NCBI GenBank assembly: GCA_001931905.2
Contig: MSJI02000624.1
Span: 1-64,000 of the forward strand
From: Cladosporium sp. IMV 00045
Lineage: Eukaryota > Ascomycota > Dothideomycetes > Cladosporiales > Cladosporiaceae
Reading direction: 5' to 3'
DNA: 64,000 nucleotides
Part shown: in pieces, positions 30,828-41,972 of the stretch
How the letters are laid out: the number at the start of each line of letters is the position of its first letter
How positions within the stretch are numbered: the stretch's first letter is position 1
Notes under the pieces: generated by a model
Database searches by the model: none
Seen by the model: the letters and a program-made list of their open reading frames with translations, nothing else
Told to the model about the DNA's origin: nothing
Program-made: the position numbers and the translations under genes

Positions 30828-31900
30828 AACAGGTCTTGGAAGCAGAATGGTGTAGTAGTAGTGACTTTCCCTCTCTCTCAGGGCTCCCGTGATTGCATCA
30901 CAAGCTCTCCCAATCGATCAAATCGTTACCTAGTCCCTTCAGCTATCGAGCCTATCTCCCTTCTCGCCCCCCTTCCACCTTCGCCGTTGAGCTGCCGCCC
31001 AAACGCCAAAAAATCCTGCCCTGCATGACGTTGAACCGAGGCTGCTCCGCCCTTGCAGCTGTCAACACCTGGTCGAGTCTCTTGGTAGATACATCGATCT
31101 TTGTATCTTTGTAGCTATCCTTCAAGACAAGTGTCCGTGTGATCCATTGTATCTACCATCCAGACCTTCATCGACTGTTGAAATTGAACTCAATACAAAC
31201 AATCTCTGTAGAGTCGACCCGAGCAAGAAATCATCAGATCCAAGAAAAACCTCGCACGTCCCAAAACCTGGGTACTCGGTCTTCTCGGCTCGTTTACTAC
31301 TGCGCCCGTAAGATCGACCACACACGCGAGACCCACGAGCTACTACGCGCTGCGGAAGGATCTAGCCCTACATTATTAAATCTTACACCTGAAGCATGTG
31401 TGATAAGCGAACGAGCAGATGGCGAATAACGTCTGTTATGGTTCTCCAAAAATTGTAGACTGGTGGTTAATTACATGTGCTATTCTAAATAAATCTGTAC
31501 CGGATGTATTTGACTCACGATAAGCGAACGAGCAAAATGGAGATGATCGCTGTGGGTTCTTCAAGAAATCCAGTCCGGTGGATTGCATACCTATGCTACT
31601 TGTGATTATATGAACGAATCGGGAAATGGTTCGCGAGACTTGTTAGAAGGTATGATTTCAATTCAGTACTTGATACAAAGACAACAACGAAAGAAAAAGG
31701 GATATCTCCTCGAGATCCCTTCAATCATCTAGGAAATCTATACTTTTTCATCCTTTGGAATGCAGGTGTCCAAATACAAAGATCCCGCCACGCTTTTGGC
31801 AAGACGGCCTGTCTAGATAGAAGTGGCCAGGGAGGAGAAACACAGCATTCGCTCTTCCGAGAATCCCTCCCCTTCCACACCCCATTCATGCTTCTCCTTC
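30828..31900. promoter_or_regulatory. upstream region of GPD1 / 3' flank of SERCA gene
   Basis: About 1.07 kb. It holds the GPD1 promoter and a diverged tandem duplication at 31402-31604 (separate entry). Small frames at 30893-31114 and 31139-31429 have no domain. Confidence 0.5.
31402..31604. repeat. diverged tandem duplication, 117-bp period
   Basis: The sequence GATAAGCGAACGAGCA occurs at 31402 and again at 31519. Similarity continues for about 85 bases after each copy (ATGG, then GGTTCT-CAA-AAAT, a G-TGG segment and TGCTA), with many substitutions. This is a two-copy duplication in non-coding DNA upstream of GPD1. Function unknown. Confidence 0.75.
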
Positions 31901-34900
31901 TTACTCAGCCTTAATCCTCCTCTCCCTCGCCTCGGCCCTCTCCATGAAAAACGCCCTCTCGAAGAACTTCAACACCTCATCGATAGCAATAATCGGCGCG
32001 CTCCACCAGAGCACAATCTTCCACTCCTCCCAGCACAGCGGCACGATTCCAAAAACACTCTGCAAAATCGGCGTGTAGAGCAGGGCGAAGTGAAGCGCCA
32101 TGGAGAGCGCGATGGCGTACACGAGGATCATGTTCTTCCACAGCGGGAGGGTCAGAAGCGATTCCGAGGACGACAAAGCGTTCATGGCGTTCAGCATTTC
32201 GATCACGACGAGGATCGAGAGGGACACGGTCGAGGCGGCCTTGGCGCCGCTGTCGGAGAAGATGTGGCACCCGATGGAGGGGAAGATGTTGCTGCAGCTG
32301 TGGAAGTGGGTCTGGGTGGATTATTAGCATAATGTTCGTACTGCACATGATGATACGGCGAAACTTACAAGCTGGTAGAAGGTGATCCTCGGGCCGTGCT
32401 CGTAGACCATGAACCACCAAGCGTAGCCGCCGACGGTGGCGATGCCAACGTATGTTCCAATGACCATGTACCTGAAGAAGAGCCAGCCGCTGATGAGCGG
32501 GTCGTCACGCTTCCTCGGAGGGCGGTTCATCACATCATGGTCCTTGGGGTTGAAGCTGAGCGCGGTGGCGGGGAGACCGTCGGTGACCAGGTTGACCCAG
32601 AGGAGCTGGACGGGAATCAAGGCCTCAGGCATGCCAATGGCAGCGGTGAGGAAGATGGAGACGACTTCGCCGATGTTGGAGGAGATCAGGTAGCGGATGA
32701 ATTGTTGGGTGTTGTTGTAGATGCTGCGGCCTTCCTCGACGGCGGACTCGATCGTGGCGAAGTTGTCGTCGGCAAGAACCATGTCAGCGGCGAGCTTGGC
32801 GACATCAGTGCCAGTGCCCATGGCGACACCGATGTCACTCTTCTTGAGAGCGGGAGCGTCGTTCACGCCGTCACCAGTCATGGCAACGACCTCGCCAGTG
32901 GACTGAAGAAGGTCAACGAGCTTGCTCTTGTGGCCAGGCTCAGTGCGGGAGAAGAGAGCAGCGGTACGGGCAGCCTTGAGTTGCTCGGCCTCGCTGAGAG
33001 AATCGAATTGACGTCCAGTGAAGCTCTTTCCAGTGAGGTCTTCGGTAGGGCCGAAGACACCAATTTGTCTGCAGATAGTCTCGGCGGTGTTCTGGTTGTC
33101 ACCGGTGATGACGACCACACGAATGCCAGCCTGGCGACACTTGGCAATGCTATCGGCGACCTCAGGACGGGGAGGGTCAAGCATGCCAACGAGACCGAGG
33201 AGAGTCATGCCCTGCTCCAGTTGCTGGTACTCCTGGGTGCTCTTTGCACGCTTGGCGAGATCAGAAGTGACATTGTCAATGCTTGCGAGTGCCATCACAC
33301 GGAGTCCCTGCTTGCCGTACTCGACGACTTCAGTGTTGAGAAGCGAAGATAGCTTGTCGTTGAGGGGAACGCGCTTGCCGTTCGAACCAGTAAGACAGTG
33401 AGTGCAGCGGTCGAGGATCGATTCAGGGGCACCCTTAACGAGGAGACGCTGGCCCTTGCCACCGTTGACAAGGACGGACATGCTCTTGCGGTCTCTGGAG
33501 AATTCGAAAGTCCTGAGCTTCGAGGCGCGGTTCAGGTAGTCGGTGCTGGCAAAGTGGCGGATCTCTTCAGGGCCGAGGGTGGCCTTCGTGCGGTTGAGAG
33601 TAGGGTCGACGGTTCCGATCTTCTCTGCGAGGGTACGGAGGGCACCTTCAGTAGGCTCTCCAATGTTGTTGAAAGTCTCGGCCTTAGGGTCCCAAGCAAG
33701 CTCAGCGTCGTTACAAACAGCGGCAACCTCAGTCATCTGAGCAACGGTAGTAGAAGTAGCGGCGGGGTCCTGAATGATTTTGCCAGCCTTAGAGATAGCA
33801 CCGGTGGGAGCAAAGCTGGTTCCCTCAACGTCCAGTTCCTCGAGATCGTTGCCAGCCTCGTTCACGTAGACAATTTTGTTGACGCTCATCTGGTTGGTGG
33901 TAAGGGTACCAGTCTTGTCCGAGCAGATAACACTGCAGCTTCCAAGAGTCTCGACGGAAGGCAGGCTGCGCACGATAGCGTTCTTCTTGGCCATAGTCCT
34001 GGTACCAAGCGCAAGGCAGGTAGTGATGACAACGGCAAGACCCTCAGGAATAGCGGCGACACCGAGCGAAACGGCAATCTTGAGGTAGTAAATCGCACCC
34101 TTGGTCCAGTTGCCGCCGAAAGAAGGGTCGTTGAAGTGGCGGATGTTGATGACCCAGACGAGAATGCAAATGGCGGAAATGACCTTGGCGAGGGTGTCAC
34201 CGAACTCGTTGAGCTTCTCCTTGAGAGGAGTCGGCTGCGAGATTTGCGCGGTGATGCTCTCGTGGATGTCGCCGATAGCAGTGTTGGTGCCGGTCAAGAC
34301 GACCATGGCACGACCGTGACCAGTGACGACGGTAGTACCAGAGAAAAGCATGTTGATCTGATCCTGCTTGACGGCCTGAGTGTCCTTGATAGCATCAACA
34401 TCCTTGCCAACACTCTCACTCTCGCCAGTCAAGATGGACTGGTCGATGCGGAAGCTGTTGCTGCTGATGCTCAAAACCCTACAGTCGGCGGGGATGCGGT
34501 TGCCGACTGCGATGTCGACAATATCACCGGGTACCAGCTCCTCGGCCTTGATAGATTTGATTGTTCCATTGCGCACGACCTTTGCGGTGTTGGCGCTATA
34601 CTCTTGCAGGGCCGCGATGGCCTTCTCCGCCGAAGACTCCTGGCTCACACCAACGACGGCGTTTAAGATCAAGATGGTCAGAATGACGGCGGGATCGACG
34701 AAAGCGGTCCAGCCTTCCTCCTCCTCGAAAAGTGCGAGAACGAACGAGACGGCGGCGCTGGCCAGGAGGATGATCACGAGCTGGTCTTTAAATTGTTCGA
34801 GTACGAGCTCCCATAGGGGGGTAGGCGGTTCCTCGGGAATGGCTGCGCATGCAAGTGTTAGCCGATCTGCTTTGTCATATTGTCTGAAGGCGCTTGAAGC

Positions 34901-35022
34901 CTACCATTTTTGCCATGCTTCAGTCTTGAAGCCTCGACCTGAGTGTCCGACAATCCAGAGTTCTCGAGGACACCGAAGTGGGCCAGGACATCGCGCGGCG
35001 AGCGCACGAAGGCGTTATCCAT
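31901..35022 (-). CDS. SERCA-type P-type Ca2+-ATPase
   Basis: Calcium pump of the endoplasmic-reticulum (SERCA/P2A) class, loading Ca2+ into the secretory or vacuolar lumen. Three exons, 35022-34905, 34842-32369 and 32311-31901, all with GT-AG introns in matching phase, give 1000 aa, the expected length. Hallmarks: an N-terminal [18 protein letters not shown], actuator TGES (about 178-181), Ca2+-site AAIPEGLA in M4 (PEGL about 305-308), phosphorylation site CSDKTGTLT (Asp about 348), hinge [17 protein letters not shown], and M6 [33 protein letters not shown] separates it from Pmr1-type pumps. The C-terminus is ERRIKAE; no clear ER-retrieval signal is visible. Confidence 0.96.
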
Positions 35023-36624
35023 GTTGCTCTTTTGCTAAAGCTCTAGGCCTCTAAGAGGGAGAGGCGCTTTTCAATTCCGACTCGTCCTCGTCCCAGAGCA
35101 GCGAAGTCTGGGGTGATGTCGATGTGGAAAGGAAGGAGGGAAAAAGGAAAAATGATAATGACAGATGGAGAGGGGAGAACATCTACGACCAGCAGCACCA
35201 AGATAGCAGCAACGTGGTCTGGGAGTGGGACTGCGGCGCGAGTGCTTCTCGGCTGGTGACGACAATCGAATGGCCCCGAGCTGGCCCCTGCTGCAATCTG
35301 TCTTTTTCCCATAAGGCGAAGAGGAGCAGGCCAAGTGAACATGCGGCCCTGCAGCGGGCCGTCGTTAAGAGCCTCGAGATGGTCTGCACGAAAAGTGACT
35401 TTTTGAGATGTGTATTATTAATTGTGTGTGATCTGCTGTGAATGTAGCAAGATGAGTGATGTTGAGATATATCACATTCTCTGACAAGCGATATACATCC
35501 TGTAATTAAACCACTGATCTCCTCAATCATCTCAAATATAATCATCCCTTCCCTCCATGCATTCATCCTTACAGAGCAAAAGAAACCCCAGCGGGGGGGA
35601 AAGGTTCCATATTTCCATACGTTCAGCCCTAGCGACTTGGCCCGGCATCATCCCATCCGCAAGTCGCACTCTAGCACCATAACCGCTCTCCATTATACCG
35701 ACTATACTCCGAATACACACGTCTCAGCCCTTCTCTCTGTTGTGAAGCTCTTCCTTTCTTCGACCGCACGGCCCGCGCGGACTTGAGACAGCTGGGAATC
35801 TTCTGGAACAGTGAGATGTCTTGCTTTGAGTTGACGATGATGAAGTTTCTCAAACGAATAGGAAAAGAAAGTAAGGAAGACCTGACGAAATAAATGACCT
35901 ACACCACGTCTTGAGCTTGACTGTTTGCTTGCCTCAAGACTTGAAGAAGATCATAATAATGCCAACATTGAACTCAGCCAACAATCCGCCACGTCCAAAG
36001 AGAATCGTTCCGTTGTTCCCGACCTTGGCAGGCCGTGCCAATTGCAGACGTGGCGGCATCATCGTGGTCTTCTCTCCACGATTACAGCATACATACAGTC
36101 GCGGTACTGTCTTAGGTGGGGGCTTACACCGTTCCTTGACAAGAAACGAATCCGTCGAGTACGTAGCAGTGCGCTGGCGCGCATGTGCAGAGCTCAATTT
36201 GGATACCAAGATCCTACCTTTTGAGACTACGACCCCTGGCTCACATGTATATCAGACCTCACAGGCCGATTGCGTAAGCTTTGGGTATCATCAATTGAGC
36301 TTTGCTTGCAGCAGAGAGATAGATCGAATGCTTCGCCTTTTACCAAGACATGACGGCGTAGAGGGCTCCTAGAATGCTTAATAGTGCGTGACCGGACGTA
36401 GCAAGATCCACATGTGCTTTTGACCACCTCTCAATCACTACCGGCACTTGCCTATCTGCTTTGCTGGGTCGTAATCGGGGGAACCGAACTTGACATGGAC
36501 CTGGCTCTTTGATCAAAATTGACATCTTGCAAACATGGCGCCTCTTATTATTATTCGTCTTTGTTATACAATGCATTCTTCGTGACATATTCGCGCACAA
36601 CTCCGCCAACACGAATATTCTAAC
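35023..36624. other. long intergenic region upstream of the SERCA gene
   Basis: 1.6 kb between the SERCA start and the SAD1 stop (both leftward), so it holds the SERCA promoter and leader. Frames of 60-150 codons on both strands (for example 35911-36372) have no recognisable domains, weak starts and no splice support. No repeat or RNA gene seen. A lineage-specific or non-coding transcript cannot be excluded. Confidence 0.45.
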
Positions 36625-38301
36625 TTACACAGCCCTCGCCTTCCCCTTCCCAGGCTTCCTCCTCTCCCAAACCATAATATACGCCTCCTTCGTACTCAGC
36701 AAATCGGCATTAACCCTATCGACGAACAAGTCCTGCATCTCCCACCACTGCTGCTGTGCGCCCTCGCCACCACCCTCCTTAACCTGCGCCCTCCACACCT
36801 TCCGTTCCGCCTCGCCTTCGACCGAGTCATCGCGCACCTTGACGCCTTCGTGCGTCACGTTCGCCACCAGATCGTAGACGATAGGTTCGCCGAGCGGGTG
36901 CAGTTTCGGGTTCGGCTCGACGTAGGGCGACATGTCGAGGGCGCGCGGGTTGAAGGTGACGATGGTCGGGTTGCGCTGGGATTGCAGGAATTTGTTGGCT
37001 TCGAAGCGCTTGACGTGCATGATCAGGTAGGGCGGGAGGGGGTGCAGGAGGCGGTAGCGGAAGCGGTTGTTCATTTTTTCCTGGGCGGTGATGCCGTTGT
37101 ATTTGTTGAGGACGCTTGTGAGGGGGACTTGTGGGATGATGTTTTTCTCCGCGTCGTCTTGGAATAAGGGCGCGGGCGGGAGGTCGAGTGTGAGGATCAT
37201 GAAGGGTGAGGTTTGCGATTTGATCGCGGTATCCTCGAAGCGGAGGCGGTCGCCTGCGTCGGCTCGGGCGGTGATGGTTTGGGATTCGATTTTGACGGAG
37301 CCTTGGAAGACGGTTTGGATGATGGAGGATTTGGGCTTGGTCCTGCTGCCTCCCAGGGAGAGGTGGAGGTTGTTTAAGAACCAGCTGAGGAATTCTGCAG
37401 GGTCGGCTTGCTCGGTCAATGTGAATTTCTTGTTTGATCGAGAGCTGATCTCTTGCATCAACTCGTGTGGGCTGACGTGTGATTTGAAGGCGCGCGAGTT
37501 CCAGATTTTGCGTATCAAGATACTGAAGCGTTGGGCTAATTGTGGTCTTGATGAGAAGTCTTCGAGCATGAAGAAATTCCGCAAAGGTGACACGTGCGCC
37601 AGAGATTGAACGACAGCATTATGATAATCGTTCGCTTTGATGTTGTTCAGCCCGACGAAGCCGGGTATATATTTCTTCCCAAGCAAATCCCATGATGGCT
37701 GCTTGTGCTTGTCCAGTGCTTTCACCTCCTCGAGCGTGAACTTCGGATCGACTACGATCTTGATGTCGTTGAGACTGTTGTTCTTGACCTCGTATCCCTC
37801 AGGCAGAATGTAGACCTTCTTGGTTTCCATGTTGATGTATGGGTGGTGGCCCACTTCCAGCGCGTGAAAGTATGCCGGTGTCTTGTGTCCTCTTCCCGTG
37901 AAGTACTTTCCGCATACTAAACATGCATACACATTGATGTTGCTGAGTGTTACAGAGCATAACTTCTCGAAGTCAAAGTCGAGTCGCACGCGGTCTATCG
38001 TGTCGAGATAAAGGTCGCTGTAGCCTTGGGTGGGCTCTCGTTGTCGGGAGCTTGGTACAGGCTCGTCCAGGTCTTCATCGTCCAGATCTTCCAGTCCAGC
38101 GCGCTCGTTCTCGTCACCATTCTGTGCTGTTTGCGCGCCATTTGAAGCTGCCTTGCCGTTTGCGACAAGCTCCTGCTGAGGTGGTGGTGGAGGTGGAGGG
38201 AGGTCCTCATCCGCGACATCATCCACTCTTGTTCGTTTGGATGCAGGGGATTCTGCGGGAGCGTAGGTCTCCAGAGGAACTTCGGCGGGTCTTTTAGACA
38301 T
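36625..38301 (-). CDS. SAD1: U4/U6.U5 tri-snRNP-associated protein, inactive USP fold
   Basis: Splicing factor of the Sad1/USP39 family, required for tri-snRNP assembly in the nucleus. From the ATG at 38301 (MSKRPAEVP) it has 558 aa. An Asp/Glu/Pro-rich N-terminus with a polyproline run is followed by a UBP-type zinc finger (YACLVCGKYFTGRGHKTPAY; HALEVGHHPYIN) and a ubiquitin-protease fold. In active proteases the Cys box reads GNTCY; here it is GLNNIKANDYHNAVVQ, so the catalytic Cys is replaced by Asp, as known for this family. The frame is open to 38469, but the shorter start keeps a normal promoter distance from CCT2. Single exon. Confidence 0.95.
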   Translation of the reverse strand: MSKRPAEVPLETYAPAESPASKRTRVDDVADEDLPPPPPPPQQELVANGKAASNGAQTAQNGDENERAGLEDLDDEDLDEPVPSSRQREPTQGYSDLYLDTIDRVRLDFDFEKLCSVTLSNINVYACLVCGKYFTGRGHKTPAYFHALEVGHHPYINMETKKVYILPEGYEVKNNSLNDIKIVVDPKFTLEEVKALDKHKQPSWDLLGKKYIPGFVGLNNIKANDYHNAVVQSLAHVSPLRNFFMLEDFSSRPQLAQRFSILIRKIWNSRAFKSHVSPHELMQEISSRSNKKFTLTEQADPAEFLSWFLNNLHLSLGGSRTKPKSSIIQTVFQGSVKIESQTITARADAGDRLRFEDTAIKSQTSPFMILTLDLPPAPLFQDDAEKNIIPQVPLTSVLNKYNGITAQEKMNNRFRYRLLHPLPPYLIMHVKRFEANKFLQSQRNPTIVTFNPRALDMSPYVEPNPKLHPLGEPIVYDLVANVTHEGVKVRDDSVEGEAERKVWRAQVKEGGGEGAQQQWWEMQDLFVDRVNADLLSTKEAYIMVWERRKPGKGKARAV

Positions 38302-38556
38302 TTTATTGTTGCTTGAATGACGTTTGCGTCGATTGGTGGTGTTGTTGCGCGCTTGTATGCTAGCAAGCTCTCCAGCAGCGGAGGTGAAGGCCGCACGAGT
38401 CGCGAATCTCTCTCCAAGGGCTCGAAAGTTTGAGGCCACCAAACGGACCACCACCAGAAACCCCTCCATTCACCACCTTCATACACATACAGTCACATAC
38501 GCACTTCGAGCTCGGGTCCAGTCAACACATATACCGGACGGCTCAAATCAGCGACA
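38302..38556. promoter_or_regulatory. bidirectional promoter SAD1 / CCT2
   Basis: Only 255 bases separate the start codons of two divergent housekeeping genes (splicing factor and chaperonin subunit), so a shared promoter is implied by the geometry. No TATA box stands out. Confidence 0.6.
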
Positions 38557-40239
38557 ATGGTATACTATACTTTCTGACGAGCTATTACGGCTTCCACTAA
38601 CAGTAATTACAGGCAAGCATCTTCGCTGATGATGTTCAGGAGGAGAAGGGCGAGAACGCCCGTCTCAGTACGTCTTTAATCTCCCAGCCTCGGCAATTAC
38701 AGTATCTAACATCATTCAGGCTCCTTCGTTGGTGCGATCGCAGTCGGCGACCTCATAAAGTCAACATTGGGCCCTAAGGGTATGGACAAGATTCTGCAAT
38801 CCGCAAGCACAGGCACAGTCATGGTCACGAACGACGGTGCGACCATTCTCAAGAGCATAGCACTCGACAACGCGGCGGCGAAGGTTTTGGTCAACATCTC
38901 GAAAGTTCAGGACGACGAAGTGGGAGACGGAACAACCAGTGTGGCCGTCCTGGCCGCCGAGCTGCTGAGAGAGGCCGAGAAACTTGTCGACCAGAAGATT
39001 CACCCGCAGACGATCATTGAGGGCTACCGGATAGCGAGCGCAGCCGCTTTGAAGGCGCTGGAGGAGTCAAGTGTGGACAACAGCACGAACCAAGAGAAGT
39101 TCCGCGAGGACCTCGTGTCTATTGCGAGGACGACCCTCAGCTCCAAGGTCCTGAGCCAGGACCGTGAGTACTTCGCCAACCTTGCTACAGACGCCGTCCT
39201 CCGTATGCGCGGCGCCACGGATCTCACGAACATTCAGATCATCAAGAAGGCTGGCGGCAAGCTCTCAGATTCATACCTCGACCCTGGATTCATTCTTGAC
39301 AAGAAGTTTGGTGTGAACCAGCCCAAGCGCGTGGAGAACGCTAAGATCATGGTTGCGAACACTAGCATGGACACGGACAAGGTGAAGATCTTCGGTGCAA
39401 GAGTAAAGGTTGAGGGTACCGGCAAGCTGGCCGAGCTGGAGAAGGCGGAGCGCGAGAAGATGAAGGCCAAGGTTGAGCGCATCAAGGGTCACGGCATCAA
39501 CTGCTTCGTCAACAGGCAGCTCATCTACAACTGGCCCGAGCAGCTTTTCTCGGACGCCGGCATTGCTTCGATCGAGCACGCCGACTTCGACGGTGTGGAG
39601 CGCCTGGCGCTGGTCACCGGTGCTGAGATCACCAGCACTTTCGACCACCCCGAGCACGTCAAGCTTGGTCACTGCGATGTTATCGAGGAGGTCATCATTG
39701 GTGAGGACACCCTCATTCGCTTCTCTGGCGTTGCAGCTGGCAGGGCTTGCACCGTCGTCCTCCGTGGCGCTACCGAGCAGCTCCTCGACGAGGCTGAGCG
39801 TTCTCTCCACGACGCTCTTGCCGTCCTCTCTCAGACCGTCGCCAACCCGCGCACCACCCTCGGCGGTGGATCTGCCGAGATGAACATGGCCAAGGCTGTC
39901 GACCACGCCGCACAGAACGTTGCCGGCAAGAAGGCGCTGGCCGTGGACTCTTTCTCCAAGGCCCTTCGCCAGCTCCCCACAATCTTGGCCGACAACGCCG
40001 GTCTCGACTCATCAGACCTCGTTGCCCGCCTGCGCAAGGCAGTCTACTCTGGCATGAGCAGCTCTGGACTCGACTTGATGACCCCCGGTGGCGCCGTGGC
40101 AGACATGCGCCAGCTGGGCGTTGTCGAGAGCTACAAGCTCAAGCGTGCGGTCGTCAACTCTGCTTCCGAGGCTGCTGAGCTGCTGCTGCGTGTGGACAAC
40201 ATCATCCGCGCTGCGCCCAGAAGAAGGGAGCGTATGTAA
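38557..40239 (+). CDS. CCT2: chaperonin CCT/TRiC subunit beta
   Basis: Beta subunit of the cytosolic TRiC/CCT ring, which folds actin, tubulin and other clients using ATP. Exons: 38557-38559 (the ATG alone), 38613-38667 and 38720-40239, giving 525 aa, the usual length. The N-terminus reads [29 protein letters not shown] and [14 protein letters not shown] are group II chaperonin nucleotide-binding signatures; the C-terminal half has [13 protein letters not shown] and the GG-containing ATPase region. Introns are GTATAC...ACAG (branch CACTAAC) and GTACGT...TTCAG. It is unusual that the first coding exon is just the start codon. Divergent from SAD1 over 255 bases. Confidence 0.97.
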
Positions 40240-40589
40240 AGGTAACTTTTGAGACATGAGCATCAATGAGCACGACACAACAACGCATTAGAGCGTGGTA
40301 TTAAAAGATCATTAGAATCCTCAAATTTTCGATTCTTGTTTTGGCGTATTGATGATTATTGGCTTCCGACGTTCGGTTCATGTAGCGAGATCGTGTCGTT
40401 CGCATGACGAACACGATTGAAGTCTGGTGGCGCCTCGCTTCGAACCGAAGTGGGGAGACATTTTAGGTAAGCACATCTGTACCTTTTGCTTTACTCACAG
40501 GTCATTTCTACACACAGCGTATTCGCATAGATCGATCGTCCTCAATAGACATAGATTCTTCTCCGCAGCAGAAGCAGACTTTTACAACA
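40240..40589. other. intergenic between CCT2 and the dehydrogenase gene
   Basis: 350 bases holding the CCT2 3' flank and the promoter of the next gene in the same orientation. Nothing else seen. Confidence 0.45.
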
Positions 40590-41672
40590 ATGGCAGACTT
40601 TCGCGTTCTGGTCACTGGCGGAAGCGGCTTCCTCGGGCGCGCTATCGTCAAAGAATTGCATGAACGACATCCGCAATGGAAGGTAGATGCACTGGATATT
40701 GTACATCCGGCTGATGACATTCGACATGATCTCGACAAATTCATCCACGCTGATATCCGCTCAAAAGACAGCGTCGATGCAGCTTTCGCCTCTTGTCACC
40801 CAGACCTAGTCGTGCATAGCGCTGGCATCGTCCCAAGTAGGGAGTTCCGCTACAGCACGAAAGACAGTGACTGGCAACGCGTCAAAGCCATCAACTACGA
40901 TGGCACCGTCAACATTCTGCATGCTGCAATGGCCTCAGGGTGCAAGCGCTTCGTCTACACCTCCAGCGTCACAGCAATCATCGACGACCTCGACCACGAC
41001 TACTACAACATGGACGAAACAACCCCCACGGGCCTCGCCACTCTACACTACGGCAAATCCAAAGGCATGGCCGAAGCCTTCGTCCTCTCCCCCTCACACG
41101 CCCAAGCGGGTCTGCAAGCCTGCGCCCTCCGACCCTGCACCATCATCGGCCCCGACGACACCGAAGTCATCAGTCTGATCCACGACCTGATCGCCAAAGG
41201 CGAAACGCACTTCATCATCGGCGACGGCCTGAACATCTACGACTGGATGTACATCGACAACGCGGTGCACGCGCACGTCCTGGCGGTCGAGAACCTGCTC
41301 ATCGGACCGCAGACGGCGGCCGCGGAGGCTTTCTTCGTCACGAATCAGGAGCCGGCGTATTTTTGGGATTTTCTTGCTTTTATCTGGGCGCAGTTTGGGC
41401 ATGTGCCGTGGTTTAGGGTGCATGTTCCTATCATGTTGGCGTATGTGGTGGCGTTGATTTTGGAGGTCGTCACGTGGTTGACGGGGATGCCGGCGACGCT
41501 GCATAGGGGGAGTGTTAAGGATGGGATTCGGACGCATTATGCTGATAATAGCAAGGCTATTAGCGTTTTGGGATATCGTCCGATTGTTGGACTGAGTGAA
41601 GGCGTGAGAAGGAGTTGCGAGGGGTATAAGAGGCAGTTGGCGGCGAGGGCAGTGAAGAAAGGCAAATCTTGA
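40590..41672 (+). CDS. 3-beta-HSD / sterol-4-alpha-carboxylate 3-dehydrogenase-like short-chain dehydrogenase
   Basis: NAD(P)-dependent extended short-chain dehydrogenase of 360 aa, resembling ERG26 and 3-beta-hydroxysteroid dehydrogenases. The N-terminal Rossmann motif is VLVTGGSGFLGRAIV; DLVVHSAGIV and KRFVYTSSV are typical strands; the catalytic Tyr-Lys pair is in HYGKSKGMAE. The substrate-side segment LRPCTIIGPDD and DWMYIDNAVHAHV are family features. The C-terminal region (about 255-290) is hydrophobic (PIMLAYVVALILEVV) and could associate with the ER membrane. Single exon. It may be the true Erg26 or a paralog used in other lipid or secondary metabolism; the sequence alone does not decide, so I give no gene symbol. 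Confidence 0.88.
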   Translation: MADFRVLVTGGSGFLGRAIVKELHERHPQWKVDALDIVHPADDIRHDLDKFIHADIRSKDSVDAAFASCHPDLVVHSAGIVPSREFRYSTKDSDWQRVKAINYDGTVNILHAAMASGCKRFVYTSSVTAIIDDLDHDYYNMDETTPTGLATLHYGKSKGMAEAFVLSPSHAQAGLQACALRPCTIIGPDDTEVISLIHDLIAKGETHFIIGDGLNIYDWMYIDNAVHAHVLAVENLLIGPQTAAAEAFFVTNQEPAYFWDFLAFIWAQFGHVPWFRVHVPIMLAYVVALILEVVTWLTGMPATLHRGSVKDGIRTHYADNSKAISVLGYRPIVGLSEGVRRSCEGYKRQLAARAVKKGKS

Positions 41673-41972
41673 AGAAAGGTAGTCAGGCTAGATAAGTGAA
41701 AGCGAATCCCTTTTGGTGAATCTACAAGTCAGTGAATCCCAACATACTGAACTGACCCCGTCGACGCTCGACGTTGCTTTCACTAATATCTGCTGCCTAG
41801 CGTGTCGTTGTGAAAACAGATCTTCTTGCCGTGCCCTCCATCCTTCGTCTACCATCAACAACCACACTCCGCCCCATCACCCACACATTTCTGATCTAAG
41901 AATTCTCTCACCCAACTACTCTATCAAGGATTCTATCATCACATCGCCTAAAACGTCCAGGCTCCAGAAGCC
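41673..41972. other. intergenic before the F-box-like pseudogene
   Basis: 300 bases, pyrimidine- and CA-rich toward its right end. No gene, repeat or RNA seen. Confidence 0.4.

Noticed and set aside
33398..34666. 422-codon frame antisense to the SERCA gene
   Set aside because: It lies entirely opposite conserved ATPase coding sequence and translates to low-complexity Val/Leu/Ala/Gly/Asp-rich text with no domain; it arises from codon bias of the sense gene.
35911..36372. 153-codon frame in the long gap upstream of the SERCA gene
   Set aside because: No recognisable motif, poor start context, no second exon; kept only as a remote possibility in the gap note.
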